Source: Anaerobacillus alkalilacustris
GTDB lineage: Bacteria > Bacillota > Bacilli > Bacillales > Anaerobacillaceae
Reading direction: 5' to 3'
Length of the DNA: 64,000 bases
NCBI RefSeq assembly: GCF_001866005.1
Contig: NZ_MLQR01000031.1
Span: 124,001-188,000 of the forward strand
In this document: piece after piece, positions 26,560 through 36,732 of the stretch
How positions within the stretch are numbered: the stretch's first letter is position 1
How the letters are laid out: the number at the start of each line of letters is the position of its first letter
The notes under the pieces: generated by a model
The model's input: the letters and a program-made list of their open reading frames with translations, nothing else
Database searches by the model: none
What the model was told of the DNA's origin: nothing
Program-made: the position numbers and the translations under genes

Positions 26560-27930
26560 TTACACTAATGTAAGGTCTTTATTATCCGTTGTTTCTTTGC
26601 GATCTTTTTTTAATTCAGGCCAGTAGTTCTCATTGGCAGCGATAAGATCATCAAGAATTTTTCTTGCTACAGGCGCATCCACAACCGTACGGTTTAACGT
26701 TAATGCTTGTAACGCTTTGTTATAGTCATTTTCAAAGTAAGCATCGACAACAAGTTTTTCGTATGCAAGTTGACCTTCGATCATTCCTTTGTAGAATGTT
26801 GGGATTTTTCCAACTGCAAATGGCTTTGGTCCACGGTTTGTAAGCATTGCTGGAACTTCAACCATTGCATCATCTTGAAGATTTGAAATAATACCATTGT
26901 TCTCAACGATTACAATAAAGATATCACCGTTATTGTAAGCTAAAGATGCAGCAACACGGATCATGTAGCAACCGTGAATGTCAACTTCTAAATGAGCACC
27001 TTCAGTTGTACCATTCGCAATAATCCCATCACATAATTCATGTACACGTTGCTCACGACCATTAATAACTTGTCTAGCTCTTGTATTAGATACGTCTTCT
27101 TTACTTACCATATCACTTGGATACAAGTAGTATTGTAAATACGTATTTGGTAAATATTCTGGGAAATCTGTTACCATTGTTTTCACTTGTTTAAACGTCT
27201 TAATCCAAGATGGATCATTAACAATCTCAGAATCTTCAGGTAAAAACCCTTTATTTAAGATGTGGTTTTTAATTTCATCTGTTAAGTCATTTCCTTCTTT
27301 ATCATACATTTTCGTAAACCAACCAAAGTGGTTTAAACCGAAGTATTCTGGAACAAGGTCCCAAATTTCTTTCTTTAAGATGCTAGCATAACTAACCATA
27401 ATCGCAGCTGGCATGTCACAAATGTTAAGGATCTTCTTATCTTCTGGGAAAGCTCTACGTAATGCTTCAGCAACAATGGCCGCTGGATTTGTATAATTTA
27501 AAATCCATGCTTCCGGAGAATATTGACGAATTTCTTTAACAAGCTGGATCATATCACCAATTGAGCGTAGACCGTACCCCATTCCACCTGGTCCACATGT
27601 TTCTTGACCAACACAACCATGGCTTAATGGAATTTGCTCATCTTTCTCACGCATAGCTAGTCCACCTGTACGAATTTGTACGAAAGCAAAATCAACATCT
27701 GTGAAAGCTTCTTCTTTACTAGTTGTGTAATGGAACGACTCAAGCTCTGGATATTTTTCTTTTAAGATAATTTCACAAGCTTTAGCTACTTTCTCTTGTC
27801 TTTCTACGTTTATATCATAGAATGTAATGCTTTTTAATGGGAAATTTTCCTTTTCCTCAATTAAGCTCATAATCATACCCGGTGTATACGTACTACCTGC
27901 TCCAACAACTACTAAATTTTGTTTTTTCAT
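26560..27930 (-). CDS. malA: 6-phospho-alpha-glucosidase, GH4 family
   Basis: 456 residues from ATG 27930, six bases after AGGAGG; the ATG two codons earlier touches that site. GH4 enzymes use NAD+ and a divalent metal to cleave phosphorylated disaccharides by redox elimination. Visible: the NAD loop VVVGAGSTYTPGMI, VGQETCGPGGMGYGLRS, the metal Cys/His in NICDMPAAIM and GLNHFGWFTK, and the LYPSDMV segment. Closest recalled relatives are MalA/GlvA, AglB and MalH, acting on maltose-6'-phosphate and related alpha-glucosides. It is transcribed ahead of malP, with a divergent GntR regulator. Confidence 0.92.
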   Translation of the reverse strand: MKKQNLVVVGAGSTYTPGMIMSLIEEKENFPLKSITFYDINVERQEKVAKACEIILKEKYPELESFHYTTSKEEAFTDVDFAFVQIRTGGLAMREKDEQIPLSHGCVGQETCGPGGMGYGLRSIGDMIQLVKEIRQYSPEAWILNYTNPAAIVAEALRRAFPEDKKILNICDMPAAIMVSYASILKKEIWDLVPEYFGLNHFGWFTKMYDKEGNDLTDEIKNHILNKGFLPEDSEIVNDPSWIKTFKQVKTMVTDFPEYLPNTYLQYYLYPSDMVSKEDVSNTRARQVINGREQRVHELCDGIIANGTTEGAHLEVDIHGCYMIRVAASLAYNNGDIFIVIVENNGIISNLQDDAMVEVPAMLTNRGPKPFAVGKIPTFYKGMIEGQLAYEKLVVDAYFENDYNKALQALTLNRTVVDAPVARKILDDLIAANENYWPELKKDRKETTDNKDLTLV

Positions 27931-27947
27931 GTTCATCCTCCTAAGTT

Positions 27948-28009
27948 TTAATGCGTTTGCAAAGTTGTATTATATTTGTTTTGTTTAAGTTAATATAACT
28001 TTAATACAA
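27948..28009 (-). promoter_or_regulatory. malA control region: promoter, cre-like site and candidate GntR operator
   Basis: On the minus strand, TATAAT lies at 27974-27969, and a cre-like TGCAAACGCATTAA at 27961-27948 would overlap the start of transcription. On the plus strand TTGTATTA (27965) and TAATACAA (28002) are inverted repeats around an inner palindrome AGTTA-ATA-TAACT (27988-28000), a plausible GntR-family operator. All are pattern-based. Confidence 0.45.
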
Positions 28010-28046
28010 TTTTCTGATTCAGTCAATGAATTTCTTGAGAAAAATT

Positions 28047-28074
28047 TTGAACTTGTGTATAAATAATGTATGAT
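28047..28074 (+). promoter_or_regulatory. Sigma-A-type promoter for the GntR gene
   Basis: TTGAAC (28047-28052), a 16-base spacer and TATGAT (28069-28074), 38 bases ahead of the GTG start. Confidence 0.6.
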
Positions 28075-28111
28075 ACTAATAAAAAGTTTAATTTAAGGAG
28101 GGAGCTACTTA

Positions 28112-28822
28112 GTGAATTCTTCACCACTGTATAAGCAAATAGCAAAGAAATTAAAAAAAGAAATATTAGAAGGTAGCATAACTTCCGGAGATGCCATCCC
28201 ATCAGAAAATAAACTTGCTGAATCGTATAATGTTAGTCGTGTCACTATTAGACAAGCCATTGATTTACTAGTTAGCCAAGAATTACTAGAAAAAGTACAA
28301 GGTAGTGGAACCTATGTAAAGGAAAAAAAAATAGAGCATGATATTTTCAGGCTCCAAGGGTTTACCGAAGAAATGTCAATGTTAAACAAGAAAACGATTA
28401 ACAAAATATTAAGCTACGAAATGAAGGTACCGACCAATTCAATAATGGACATCTTAGGCTTAGAGGAAGGAGATCAAACATTTTATATTAGTCGACTAAG
28501 GTACGTTGACGATGTTCCACTTGTCTTAGAAAATACTTACATGCCCGTAAAACTATTTCCTGATCTCTCATATGATGTCATGCAAGCTTCTAAATATAAA
28601 TTTATTGAAAAGAACAAAAATTGGAAAATAAAACAAAGTTTCCAAGAAATTATTCCAATCATCCCAGATGAAACTATAACAAGCCTACTAAATTTGAAAG
28701 AAGCTATCCCAATTCTAAAAGTAAAATTATGGTCAACATTACAAACCGGTGAAGTATTTGAATATAGCGAATTGTTCTTTAAAAGTGACGAATATAAGTT
28801 TAAAATCGTTGCGAATCGTTAA
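28112..28822 (+). CDS. GntR/HutC-family transcriptional regulator (UTRA domain)
   Basis: 236 residues, starting at GTG after AAGGAGGGAG. The N-terminal winged helix (about 1-72) reads PLYKQIAKKLKKEIL, then SENKLAESYNVSRVTIRQAID and KVQGSGTYV. The rest is a UTRA effector domain (about 90-235), including FYISRLRYVDDVPLVLENTY. Such proteins usually bind phosphorylated sugars; the divergent malA-malP operon makes an alpha-glucoside 6-phosphate the likely inducer. This replaces the RpiR-type MalR activator that controls maltose use in B. subtilis. Confidence 0.9.
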   Translation: MNSSPLYKQIAKKLKKEILEGSITSGDAIPSENKLAESYNVSRVTIRQAIDLLVSQELLEKVQGSGTYVKEKKIEHDIFRLQGFTEEMSMLNKKTINKILSYEMKVPTNSIMDILGLEEGDQTFYISRLRYVDDVPLVLENTYMPVKLFPDLSYDVMQASKYKFIEKNKNWKIKQSFQEIIPIIPDETITSLLNLKEAIPILKVKLWSTLQTGEVFEYSELFFKSDEYKFKIVANR

Positions 28823-28885
28823 CTTTATATTAATGAATAATGAGACACTTACTTCACAAAAAAAAAATGTAGATTAAATACAATT

Positions 28886-28918
28886 AAACCCATTGCTTAA
28901 ATAAGCAATGGGTTTATT
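28886..28918. terminator. Bidirectional terminator between gntR and the MATE gene
   Basis: AAACCCATTGCTTA and TAAGCAATGGGTTT form a perfect 14-bp stem, with A-rich and T-rich flanks serving both convergent genes. Confidence 0.85.
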
Positions 28919-28939
28919 AATTAATTCATCTCTAAAATA

Positions 28940-30289
28940 CTATGCAGCTTCACAAACCCTCTTTAACTTAGCATGTAAGCGCGAGGTGTAAGCACCTAAA
29001 AATAGAGTGCGTCCCAAACTAAAGGATAAAAATGAAAGCCATAAACCATGGTTTTGCATGGAAGGGAAGCTCACTGTAAATACAAGAAAAAATAATAGCA
29101 ATGCTAATATTGTTGAATTTCGGATCGGTACCCCTTCCGTAGCTCCTGTGAACATTCCATATAACAACAATCCCCAAAAAGTAACAAATGGATAAAGTAA
29201 AATCCAGAAATAATAATTTACCGTGAGTTCCTTCAAACTATCTAATGAAGTAAAAAGAAATAACAACGGGTCTCTAAATATTAAGAGAAGAAGAAACATA
29301 GATGTCGACAAGGCAATACCCCATACAAACGACATTTTCTTCGTTTGTTTAAATAGGAGATAATTTTGTTGGCCGATTGCTTTCCCTGTTAAAATACTAT
29401 TTGCACCTGCAAGTCCGTCATACATATAGGCTATTAAATAATGGATTTGAAATAAAATAGCATTAGCAGCCAAAATTTCCACTCCCATTGCTGAACCTCT
29501 AGCAGTAAAAAAGCCAAATACAGTTAGCAAACAAACGGTACGAATAAATAAATCACGGTTCATTTTTAACATTGTCATAAATTTTGCTTTATCAAAAAAT
29601 GCACCTGATTTTAAATAAGATAAAGAAAAAACATTTAGCCTTTTTAATAGGACTAAACCAATGATAACAGTACTAACTTCAGAAAATAGTGTTGCAAACG
29701 CTACTCCTTTAACGCCAAATTGAAATACGAGAACAAGTAAAATACTTAGGATAATATTACTTATATTCATATACAACTGTAATGTTAGTGAAACCTTTAC
29801 TCTTGAAGAACCTATTAACCACCCTAAAATACAGTAATTTAATAAAGCAAACGGTGCTCCCCAAATTCGAATCGAAAAGTAATCTGATGCCATTCTCTCT
29901 ACTAATGGTGTTGATTCGATCAGTAGAAAGGCTGCCTTTTCTATTGGAATTTGTAAAAGAATGAACAAAACCCCAAAGCATATCGCCAAAAATGCTGGTC
30001 GAATAAAAGCTGAAATTAATTCTTGTTGATTTTGGTTACCACTAGCTTGAGCAGTAAATCCAGAGGTCCCTACTTTTAAAAATCCTAGTAACCAATAAAT
30101 TGTATTAAAAATTAATGTTCCGATCGCAACCCCACCTATATATGAGGGATCGGGCATCCGACCTACCACCGCTGTATCGACAGCTCCTAACAGTGGTGTT
30201 GTCACAGCTGCCAGTGTTATCGGAACTACTAGTGCCAAATATTGTTTCCAAGTAAAATTCGTTGTAGAACTTAAAGTTTCTTTATGCAT
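28940..30289 (-). CDS. MATE-family multidrug efflux protein (DinF-like)
   Basis: A 449-residue polytopic membrane protein with about 12 helices in two homologous halves. The N-terminal half carries VPITLAAVTTPLLGAVDTAVVGRM and GTLIFNTIYWLLGFLKVGTSGFTAQASG, characteristic of the DinF branch of MATE transporters, which export cationic or bile/oxidant compounds in exchange for Na+ or H+. The second half has GANSILTGKAIGQ. The substrate cannot be read from sequence. AGGAGATATTTT precedes the ATG. Confidence 0.88.
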   Translation of the reverse strand: MHKETLSSTTNFTWKQYLALVVPITLAAVTTPLLGAVDTAVVGRMPDPSYIGGVAIGTLIFNTIYWLLGFLKVGTSGFTAQASGNQNQQELISAFIRPAFLAICFGVLFILLQIPIEKAAFLLIESTPLVERMASDYFSIRIWGAPFALLNYCILGWLIGSSRVKVSLTLQLYMNISNIILSILLVLVFQFGVKGVAFATLFSEVSTVIIGLVLLKRLNVFSLSYLKSGAFFDKAKFMTMLKMNRDLFIRTVCLLTVFGFFTARGSAMGVEILAANAILFQIHYLIAYMYDGLAGANSILTGKAIGQQNYLLFKQTKKMSFVWGIALSTSMFLLLLIFRDPLLFLFTSLDSLKELTVNYYFWILLYPFVTFWGLLLYGMFTGATEGVPIRNSTILALLLFFLVFTVSFPSMQNHGLWLSFLSFSLGRTLFLGAYTSRLHAKLKRVCEAA

Positions 30290-30538
30290 AAAATATCTCC
30301 TAACCTAATTTAAATTCTTATATTATATCACTCTATGATGACATGTAATATCTAAAACAGACCCGAGTAACTCTAATAAAACTAATAATCATTATCACAC
30401 ACAATATTGAAATTATATTGAAGACAACTCTGTGTCAATGGAATTTTTAATAAAAAATCACTTTTGAACTCCTATAACATGGCCAATACTATGTTATAAT
30501 ACGTAAGTTAATTTGAATGAATAAGTAGGTGTATACGT

Positions 30539-31819
30539 ATGTATGATGTGGTAGTAATTGGTGGTGGGCCATCTGGTCTTATGGCTGCAATTTCTGCTAG
30601 TAAACATGGAGCAAAAGTTCTCCTGGTAGATAAAGGAGATAAACTTGGTCGTAAGCTCGCTATTTCTGGTGGGGGACGCTGTAATGTAACAAACCGGATG
30701 GATGAAAAAGAACTAATAGCACATATACCAGGGAATGGACGATTTATGTATAGTCCTTTTTCTGTCTTTAACAATGAAGATATTATAAATTTTTTCGAAA
30801 AGCTAGGGATTAAATTAAAAGAAGAAGACCGAGGTCGAATGTTTCCAGTAAGTGACAAAGCGAGTACGGTGGTGGAAAGTTTATTAGAAAAATTACGAAA
30901 TTTAAAGGTCAAAATATATACAAACACACCAGTAAAAGATGTTCTTTATGAAGATGGAAGAGTAATTGCGATAAAGTTAAACAATGGTAAGATACTTTCA
31001 ACAAAGTCTGTAATTATCGCTGTTGGTGGGAAAAGTGTACCTCATACAGGAAGCACTGGTGACGGCTATCCGTGGGCTCGTAAAGCCGGACACACGATAA
31101 CTGACCTCTTCCCCACTGAAGTTCCAATAACTTCAAACGAAATTTTTATTAAAAATAAACTGTTACAAGGTTTGTCTTTACGTGACGTTCGTTTGTCTGT
31201 GATTAACCCTAAAGGCAAAACAATCATCCATCACGACGGTGACATGATCTTTACTCACTTCGGTATATCTGGACCAATTTCACTACGCTGTAGCCAATAT
31301 GTGGTGAAAGCGTTGAAGAAATTTTCTGCTGATTACATTAACATGAGTCTTGACCTTTTTCCTCAAAAATCAGCGGAAGATATCTTTCAAGAAATTAATG
31401 CAATTGCTAAACAATCAGAAAAAAAATCGATTAAAAACAGTTTAAAAGGATATATTCCAGAACGCTTACTTCACTTTTACTTAGAAAAAACTGAGATTGA
31501 TGGTAACTCAACATTTGCTAATGTTTCGAACGATGCGCTTCGTCAATTGTCTAAGTTAATAAAAGGCTTCACCTTTTCGGTCAATGGAACGTTACCATTA
31601 GAAAAAGCTTTTGTAACTGGCGGTGGCGTTTCTGTTAAAGAAGTAAATCCGAAAACAATGGAATCAAAACTTATGAACGGACTATTTTTTTGTGGAGAAG
31701 TGTTAGATATCCATGGGTATACCGGTGGCTATAATATAACAGTTGCCTTTTCTACTGGCTATACAGCTGGCAAAGGAGCTGCAGAAAGTAGTTTAGAATA
31801 CGCATACCGTAAAAATTGA
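30539..31819 (+). CDS. ytfP: YhiN/HI0933-family flavoprotein (YtfP)
   Basis: A 426-residue FAD-binding protein of the HI0933/YhiN family. The N-terminal dinucleotide fold [14 protein letters not shown] is followed by [18 protein letters not shown], diagnostic for the family. The C-terminal FAD-closing motif is [44 protein letters not shown] segment precedes it. The reaction is not established for the family; members are annotated as putative NAD(P)/FAD oxidoreductases. Cytoplasmic. The position near leuS matches B. subtilis ytfP only loosely. Confidence 0.9.
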   Translation: MYDVVVIGGGPSGLMAAISASKHGAKVLLVDKGDKLGRKLAISGGGRCNVTNRMDEKELIAHIPGNGRFMYSPFSVFNNEDIINFFEKLGIKLKEEDRGRMFPVSDKASTVVESLLEKLRNLKVKIYTNTPVKDVLYEDGRVIAIKLNNGKILSTKSVIIAVGGKSVPHTGSTGDGYPWARKAGHTITDLFPTEVPITSNEIFIKNKLLQGLSLRDVRLSVINPKGKTIIHHDGDMIFTHFGISGPISLRCSQYVVKALKKFSADYINMSLDLFPQKSAEDIFQEINAIAKQSEKKSIKNSLKGYIPERLLHFYLEKTEIDGNSTFANVSNDALRQLSKLIKGFTFSVNGTLPLEKAFVTGGGVSVKEVNPKTMESKLMNGLFFCGEVLDIHGYTGGYNITVAFSTGYTAGKGAAESSLEYAYRKN

Positions 31820-31840
31820 CATACTTGAAAAACATGAAAA

Positions 31841-31868
31841 CCGACTACCAAAAGTGGTAGTCGGCTTT
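31841..31868. terminator. Bidirectional terminator between ytfP and leuS
   Basis: AACCGACTACCA and TGGTAGTCGGCTTT form a stem between the convergent genes. Confidence 0.8.
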
Positions 31869-31871
31869 CTA

Positions 31872-34289
31872 TTAGTTGGCGACAAAATTGACAAGCTTAT
31901 TAGGTACTGCAATGACTTTACGAATTGTTTTTCCTTCAAGTTCTTCTTGAATTTTCTCATCGTTCTTAGCTAATTGCTCCATATCTTCTCGGCTAGCATC
32001 TTTTGGAATAGAGATCTTGGCTTTTAATTTTCCATTTACTTGAACAACGATTTCAATTTCCGCTTCTACAAGCATATTCTCGTCATATGTTGGCCAAGAC
32101 TCATAACTGATTGTGGAAGTATACCCTAATTTCTCCCATAGTTCTTCACCAAGATGTGGCGCTACTGGAGAAAGGAGTTTCACAAAGCCTTCCATTAAAG
32201 GTTTCGGCAATTCTTTTTGCTTATAAGCATCGTTAATAAATACCATAAGTTGTGAAATTCCTACGTTAAATCGTAAACCAGCGAAGTCATCAGAAACTTT
32301 TTTCACCGTTTGGTGATACATACGTTGGAAACTTTCAGATCCTTCGACATCACTAATTGCCGGATTCAATTTTCCTTCATCCGTAATAAATAGTCGCCAA
32401 ATTCTATCTAAGAAACGTCTTGCACCATCCAAGCCATTTTCACTCCAAGCAATTGAAGCATCTAGTGGTCCCATGAACATTTCATATAAACGAAGTGTGT
32501 CAGCACCATGACTTGAAACAATATCATCTGGATTGACAACATTTCCTTTTGACTTACTCATTTTTTCGTTATTTTCACCTAAAATCATACCTTGGTTATA
32601 CAGCTTTTGAAATGGTTCTTTGGTAGGGACAACCCCAATATCGTAAAGAACTTTGTGCCAAAAACGCGCATAAAGAAGATGAAGAACTGCATGCTCAGCG
32701 CCACCAATATAAATGTCGATTGGGAGCCATTTTTTTAATTTTTCTGGATCAGCTAAAGCTTCTGTATTATGTGGGTCAATAAAACGAAGATAATACCAAC
32801 AGCTTCCTGCCCATTGCGGCATTGTATTCGTTTCACGGCGACCTTTCAACCCTGTTTCTGGATCTATTACATGCAACCAATCTTTAGCATTTGCTAGTGG
32901 AGACTCTCCAGTTCCTGATGGTTTAATTTCATCCATTTCCGGTAGAACTAATGGAAGTTCACTTTCTGGAACTGCCTTCATCGTACCATCTTCTAGATGA
33001 ATAACTGGAATAGGCTCCCCCCAATAACGTTGGCGGCTAAATAACCAGTCCCGCAAGCGATACGTTACTTTCTTCGTTCCTTTACATTCCGCTTCAAGCC
33101 ATTCGATCATTTTTCCAATCGCTTGTTTTTTATTTAATCCATTTAAGAAATCGGAATTTACAAGAGTTCCATCTCCTGTAAAGGCTTCTTCTTCTACATT
33201 TCCACCAGAAACAACCTCGATAATTGGTAGGTCAAACGTACGTGCAAATTCATAATCACGTTCATCATGTGCTGGAACGGCCATGATCGCTCCTGAACCA
33301 TATGTAGATAATACGTAGTCAGCAATCCAAATCGGTAACTTAGCACCATTTACAGGATTAATCGCATACGCCCCTGTAAAAACACCTGTTTTTTCTTTCG
33401 AAAGCTCAGTTCGCTCTAAGTCGCTTTTTGTTGAAACTTTCTTTTTATATGCTTCAACTTCATCTTTTTGTTCCGTAGTTGTAATTTGGTCTACTAATTT
33501 ATGTTCTGGGGCAAAAACTGCATATGTTGCTCCAAACAACGTATCAGGTCTCGTTGTAAAAACTGTAAATTCCTGATCAGGATCCTCTATTGCAAAATTT
33601 ATTTCCGCACCTTCAGATCGACCAATCCAGTTGCGCTGCATATCTTTAATGCTTTCAGGCCAATCAAGTTCCTCTAAATCTTCTAACAAACGATCAGCAT
33701 ATGCCGTGATTTTTAACATCCACTGCTTCATCGGGCGTCGTTCGACTGGATGCCCACCACGCTCACTTTTCCCATCAATAACTTCTTCGTTTGCAAGAAC
33801 TGTCCCTAATGCAGGGCACCAGTTTACAGGCACCTCATCTACATAAGCTAGTCCTTTATTAAATAACTGAAGAAAAATCCATTGCGTCCATTTATAATAA
33901 TTAGGGTCAGTTGTATTCACTTCACGATCCCAATCATAAGAAAATCCTAATGATTTAATTTGACGTCGGAAATTATCAATATTTGTTTGTGTAAACTCAT
34001 TTGGGTGTTTCCCTGTATCTAGTGCAAATTGCTCTGCTGGTAAACCGAAAGCATCCCACCCCATTGGATGAAGCACGTTATAGCCTTGCATTCTTTTCAT
34101 TCTAGATAGGATATCTGTAGCTGTATATCCTTCAGGATGTCCTACGTGAAGTCCTGCTCCAGATGGATACGGAAACATATCTAGTGCATAAAATTTTTCT
34201 TTTGTTTCATCTTCTTCTGTTTTGTACGTTTTGTTCTCTTCCCAAAGATTTTGCCACTTTTTCTCTATCTCTTGATGTGAAAATGACAT
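31872..34289 (-). CDS. leuS: Leucyl-tRNA synthetase
   Basis: An 805-residue class I aminoacyl-tRNA synthetase charging tRNA-Leu. The HIGH-type motif is [14 protein letters not shown] (about 47), and the CP1 editing domain (about 225-420) includes [13 protein letters not shown] and the GTGxVMxxPxHDxRD equivalent [22 protein letters not shown] is present in [11 protein letters not shown] (about 575). The C-terminal anticodon-binding region and the small [12 protein letters not shown] domain are complete. AAGGAGG precedes the ATG. Expression is controlled by an upstream T-box leader. Confidence 0.97.
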   Translation of the reverse strand: MSFSHQEIEKKWQNLWEENKTYKTEEDETKEKFYALDMFPYPSGAGLHVGHPEGYTATDILSRMKRMQGYNVLHPMGWDAFGLPAEQFALDTGKHPNEFTQTNIDNFRRQIKSLGFSYDWDREVNTTDPNYYKWTQWIFLQLFNKGLAYVDEVPVNWCPALGTVLANEEVIDGKSERGGHPVERRPMKQWMLKITAYADRLLEDLEELDWPESIKDMQRNWIGRSEGAEINFAIEDPDQEFTVFTTRPDTLFGATYAVFAPEHKLVDQITTTEQKDEVEAYKKKVSTKSDLERTELSKEKTGVFTGAYAINPVNGAKLPIWIADYVLSTYGSGAIMAVPAHDERDYEFARTFDLPIIEVVSGGNVEEEAFTGDGTLVNSDFLNGLNKKQAIGKMIEWLEAECKGTKKVTYRLRDWLFSRQRYWGEPIPVIHLEDGTMKAVPESELPLVLPEMDEIKPSGTGESPLANAKDWLHVIDPETGLKGRRETNTMPQWAGSCWYYLRFIDPHNTEALADPEKLKKWLPIDIYIGGAEHAVLHLLYARFWHKVLYDIGVVPTKEPFQKLYNQGMILGENNEKMSKSKGNVVNPDDIVSSHGADTLRLYEMFMGPLDASIAWSENGLDGARRFLDRIWRLFITDEGKLNPAISDVEGSESFQRMYHQTVKKVSDDFAGLRFNVGISQLMVFINDAYKQKELPKPLMEGFVKLLSPVAPHLGEELWEKLGYTSTISYESWPTYDENMLVEAEIEIVVQVNGKLKAKISIPKDASREDMEQLAKNDEKIQEELEGKTIRKVIAVPNKLVNFVAN

Positions 34290-34466
34290 TTTACTACCTC
34301 CTTAATTTTCTCATTTTAATTAGAATAGGTTAATTGTAGAGTTTTTTCATTAATAACATGCCTACGTAGTTAATACTTAAAATTCAAAAATTTTAGTATT
34401 AAAAATAATAAGACGTGCTAAATAACTTAAGTTATTAAAATCGATTAATACATCAATAAAGCATTA

Positions 34467-34675
34467 TACCAAGAAAAAGCAAGTGCTTTGCCTTGGTCAT
34501 AAATGTAAAAAGTAAAAGCGCTTCTAGTCTAATAGTATGTATAGTTTCTTAGCACACTTCCTCAATAGAAAGGTTTATAAAGCGTATCCAAGAAGAATTA
34601 CATGATGTGATTAAGGTCATTACTTAAATTGTAGTAGTCAACCTAAGGTAACTGAGCTAAACACCATTCTAATAT
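34467..34675 (+). repeat. Decayed copy of the interspersed mosaic repeat
   Basis: AAGAAAAAGCAAGTGCTTTG, then CCTTGGTCATAAATG and CTTCTAGTCTAATAG follow the order of blocks in R2/R4, and the end GTAACTGAGCTAAAC echoes the tail. Identity is low, indicating an old insertion in the gap between leuS and its T-box. Confidence 0.4.
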
Positions 34676-34689
34676 AAAAATTTTTAATT

Positions 34690-34974
34690 ATAGTATAAAA
34701 AACCTCCCACCACTAACGTAATCGTTAGGGACGAGAGGTTAATAAGCATAATTATTCCCGCGGTACCACCCAAATTAGTGTTGGATACACTCACTTCTTT
34801 AACACCTTAACGCGGTTGACGACAAGAACTACTAAGATTCACTCTTGCAACTAATAGGCGAGTTCGAGGATCTCTATGATTGACTTGCACCACCCGTCAA
34901 TTCTCTGTAACATGAGTTTCCACTACTACTCCTCATCACTGTTTTTCACTTTTGTTATTTAATTTAACATCATA
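34690..34974 (-). ncRNA. T-box leader controlling leuS
   Basis: On the minus strand the T-box antiterminator signature reads AATTTGGGTGGTACCGCGGG at about 34776-34757. It is followed by a terminator with arms AACCTCTCGTCCCTAAC and GTTAGTGGTGGGAGGTT plus a T run (about 34740-34690). Stem I occupies about 34950-34840 and includes GATGAGGAGTAGTAG. CTC leucine codons suitable as the specifier occur at 34862-34860 (in GAACTCGCC) and at 34868-34866. Uncharged tRNA-Leu would pair with the specifier and T-box to allow readthrough. Confidence 0.95.
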
Positions 34975-34980
34975 ATTTGT

Positions 34981-35009
34981 ATTGTATTAATTTGTCGATT
35001 GATTGTCAA
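34981..35009 (-). promoter_or_regulatory. Sigma-A promoter of the leuS T-box transcript
   Basis: On the minus strand TTGACA (35009-35004), a 17-base spacer and TACAAT (34986-34981). Confidence 0.85.
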
Positions 35010-35090
35010 GATAATATTAAAATTATTGACAAATTTTTTTCACTTTAAACAATGGAAAGGTTTTTACATCATTATAGTGGTTAACCGGTA

Positions 35091-35225
35091 GTGTGCCTTC
35101 ACACTTAATTTTTGATCATTCCACTTCGGTGGTGCGCCATTACACTAAATTTCTGCTCGTCCGCTACGTTTTTTGGACGATTCTCTTCAGTTGTGTACGG
35201 TGCTACTCACACTCTCTTGAATCCA
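35091..35225. repeat. Degenerate tandem repeat, period about 40 bp
   Basis: GTGTGCCTTCACACTTAATT at 35091 recurs as GTGCGCCATTACACTAAATT at about 35132, each followed by a CC(A/G)CT(T/A)CG block, with a weaker third copy near 35191. It lies at the 3' side of the yttB-like gene. Confidence 0.4.
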
Positions 35226-35243
35226 CTTGTATCAGCACGGTCC

Positions 35244-36449
35244 CTATGATTTGTGTGCAATCATAATCTCCTCTTCAACAGTTGGTTTAAGTTGGCGATC
35301 ATACAAATATGTGCTTATAAATCCAACAGAAAAAAGAAGCATTAAGCTATATAATAACACTTGCATACCAAATAGATCTGCAATTACCCCACCAAAAAAT
35401 GGTCCAATCATTCTACCACCAGTACCAATACTATTTACGACACCTTGATAAAAACCTTCTTTCCCTTTAGGTGCTAGTTGGTGAGCTATCGTAGGTACAG
35501 CTGGCCAAACAAACATTTCTCCTATCGTTAAAATAACCATTGCTACAACAAATATGATAAAAAATTCCGCCTGTGCCAAAACAAAAAATGAAAGCATAAA
35601 TACAGCTAAACCAAAATAAATTTGTCCCTTTAAAGTATGGAACCACCTTTTAATTAAAGTACTAATAAGAGGTTGTCCCAATACGATTAAAGCTCCGTTA
35701 ACGGTCCAAATTAAACTATATTGTTCAATACTAATACCTAGTGCTTGTGTATGAACAGATATCGTTGAGGCCCACTGTACATAAGCAATCCAACAAATAA
35801 TAAACCCAACACAAAGAATTAATAAAGCCTTAAATTTAGCTTTATTCTCAACTACCATTCTTTGATCTAATATACTACTAGTTTGTCCTCTCGTACTTAC
35901 ATCTGCTTTCATATTCTTAAATCCGAAAGAAGCAATAAAAAAGAAAATAATATACATAATACCGTTTGCTAAAAAAACATAATCAAATCTAAAGGAAGCA
36001 ACTAAACCACCTAAAGCCGCACCAGTAGCTACACCAACATTTTGCGCTACATAAAGTGAGTTAAATGCCTTTCTCCCCCCTTCAGGCCATACAGAACCCG
36101 CCATTGCGTACATTGATGGGTATGTAATCCCTGAACCTAAACCTAATCCAATTAATAAAACAACATAATAAGTCCAACTATGAAAAAATACCAATGTAAA
36201 TGCGCTAACCATTGTAATGGAAATTCCACATAAAATGGTTTTATAGCCACCTATTCGATCGAACAATCTTCCACCAATTAAATTACCGATAACACCTGCT
36301 CCTGAATTAGCCATTAAGACTAGTCCTGCAATACTGAGCGACTTACCTAATTCTTGATGAATATAAATCGTATTTAGTGGCCATAAAAAAGAAGCGCCAG
36401 TCACATTTATTACCATTCCGATAATGAGTAACCATAACGCCTTTGGCAT
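35244..36449 (-). CDS. yttB: MFS transporter (YttB-like)
   Basis: A 401-residue major facilitator with 12 predicted helices. The loop 2-3 signature GNLIGGRLFDRIGGYKTIL is a good match to the MFS 'GxxxDRxGRR' motif. The N-terminal ASFLWPLNTIYIHQELGKSL and GGVIADLFGMQVL in the second half fit the YttB/MDR group of proton-driven drug or metabolite exporters. The gene is close to leuS, as in B. subtilis. Substrate unknown. AGAGAGG precedes the ATG. Confidence 0.85.
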   Translation of the reverse strand: MPKALWLLIIGMVINVTGASFLWPLNTIYIHQELGKSLSIAGLVLMANSGAGVIGNLIGGRLFDRIGGYKTILCGISITMVSAFTLVFFHSWTYYVVLLIGLGLGSGITYPSMYAMAGSVWPEGGRKAFNSLYVAQNVGVATGAALGGLVASFRFDYVFLANGIMYIIFFFIASFGFKNMKADVSTRGQTSSILDQRMVVENKAKFKALLILCVGFIICWIAYVQWASTISVHTQALGISIEQYSLIWTVNGALIVLGQPLISTLIKRWFHTLKGQIYFGLAVFMLSFFVLAQAEFFIIFVVAMVILTIGEMFVWPAVPTIAHQLAPKGKEGFYQGVVNSIGTGGRMIGPFFGGVIADLFGMQVLLYSLMLLFSVGFISTYLYDRQLKPTVEEEIMIAHKS

Positions 36450-36732
36450 ACTTATCTCTACCTCTCTCTTATTTCGATTCTCTAAAGGAATTGTATGTCA
36501 TTTTATTATATTTCGCAACGATATTTTTAGGAAAACGACATATATTTTAGCTATCTGAAACCAGTCTGATTTTCAAAATTTTCTTTTGATTAAACTGACT
36601 TTTTTCACCTTTTAAAGTATATTATAATGGTAATCTTCTAGTCTCTTCTCAATCCTAAAACTCTAATTCTAATATAATAATAAAATTAAAGTATGGTAAA
36701 ATGCTGAAAAAATCTTATTAAGGAGAAAAATA

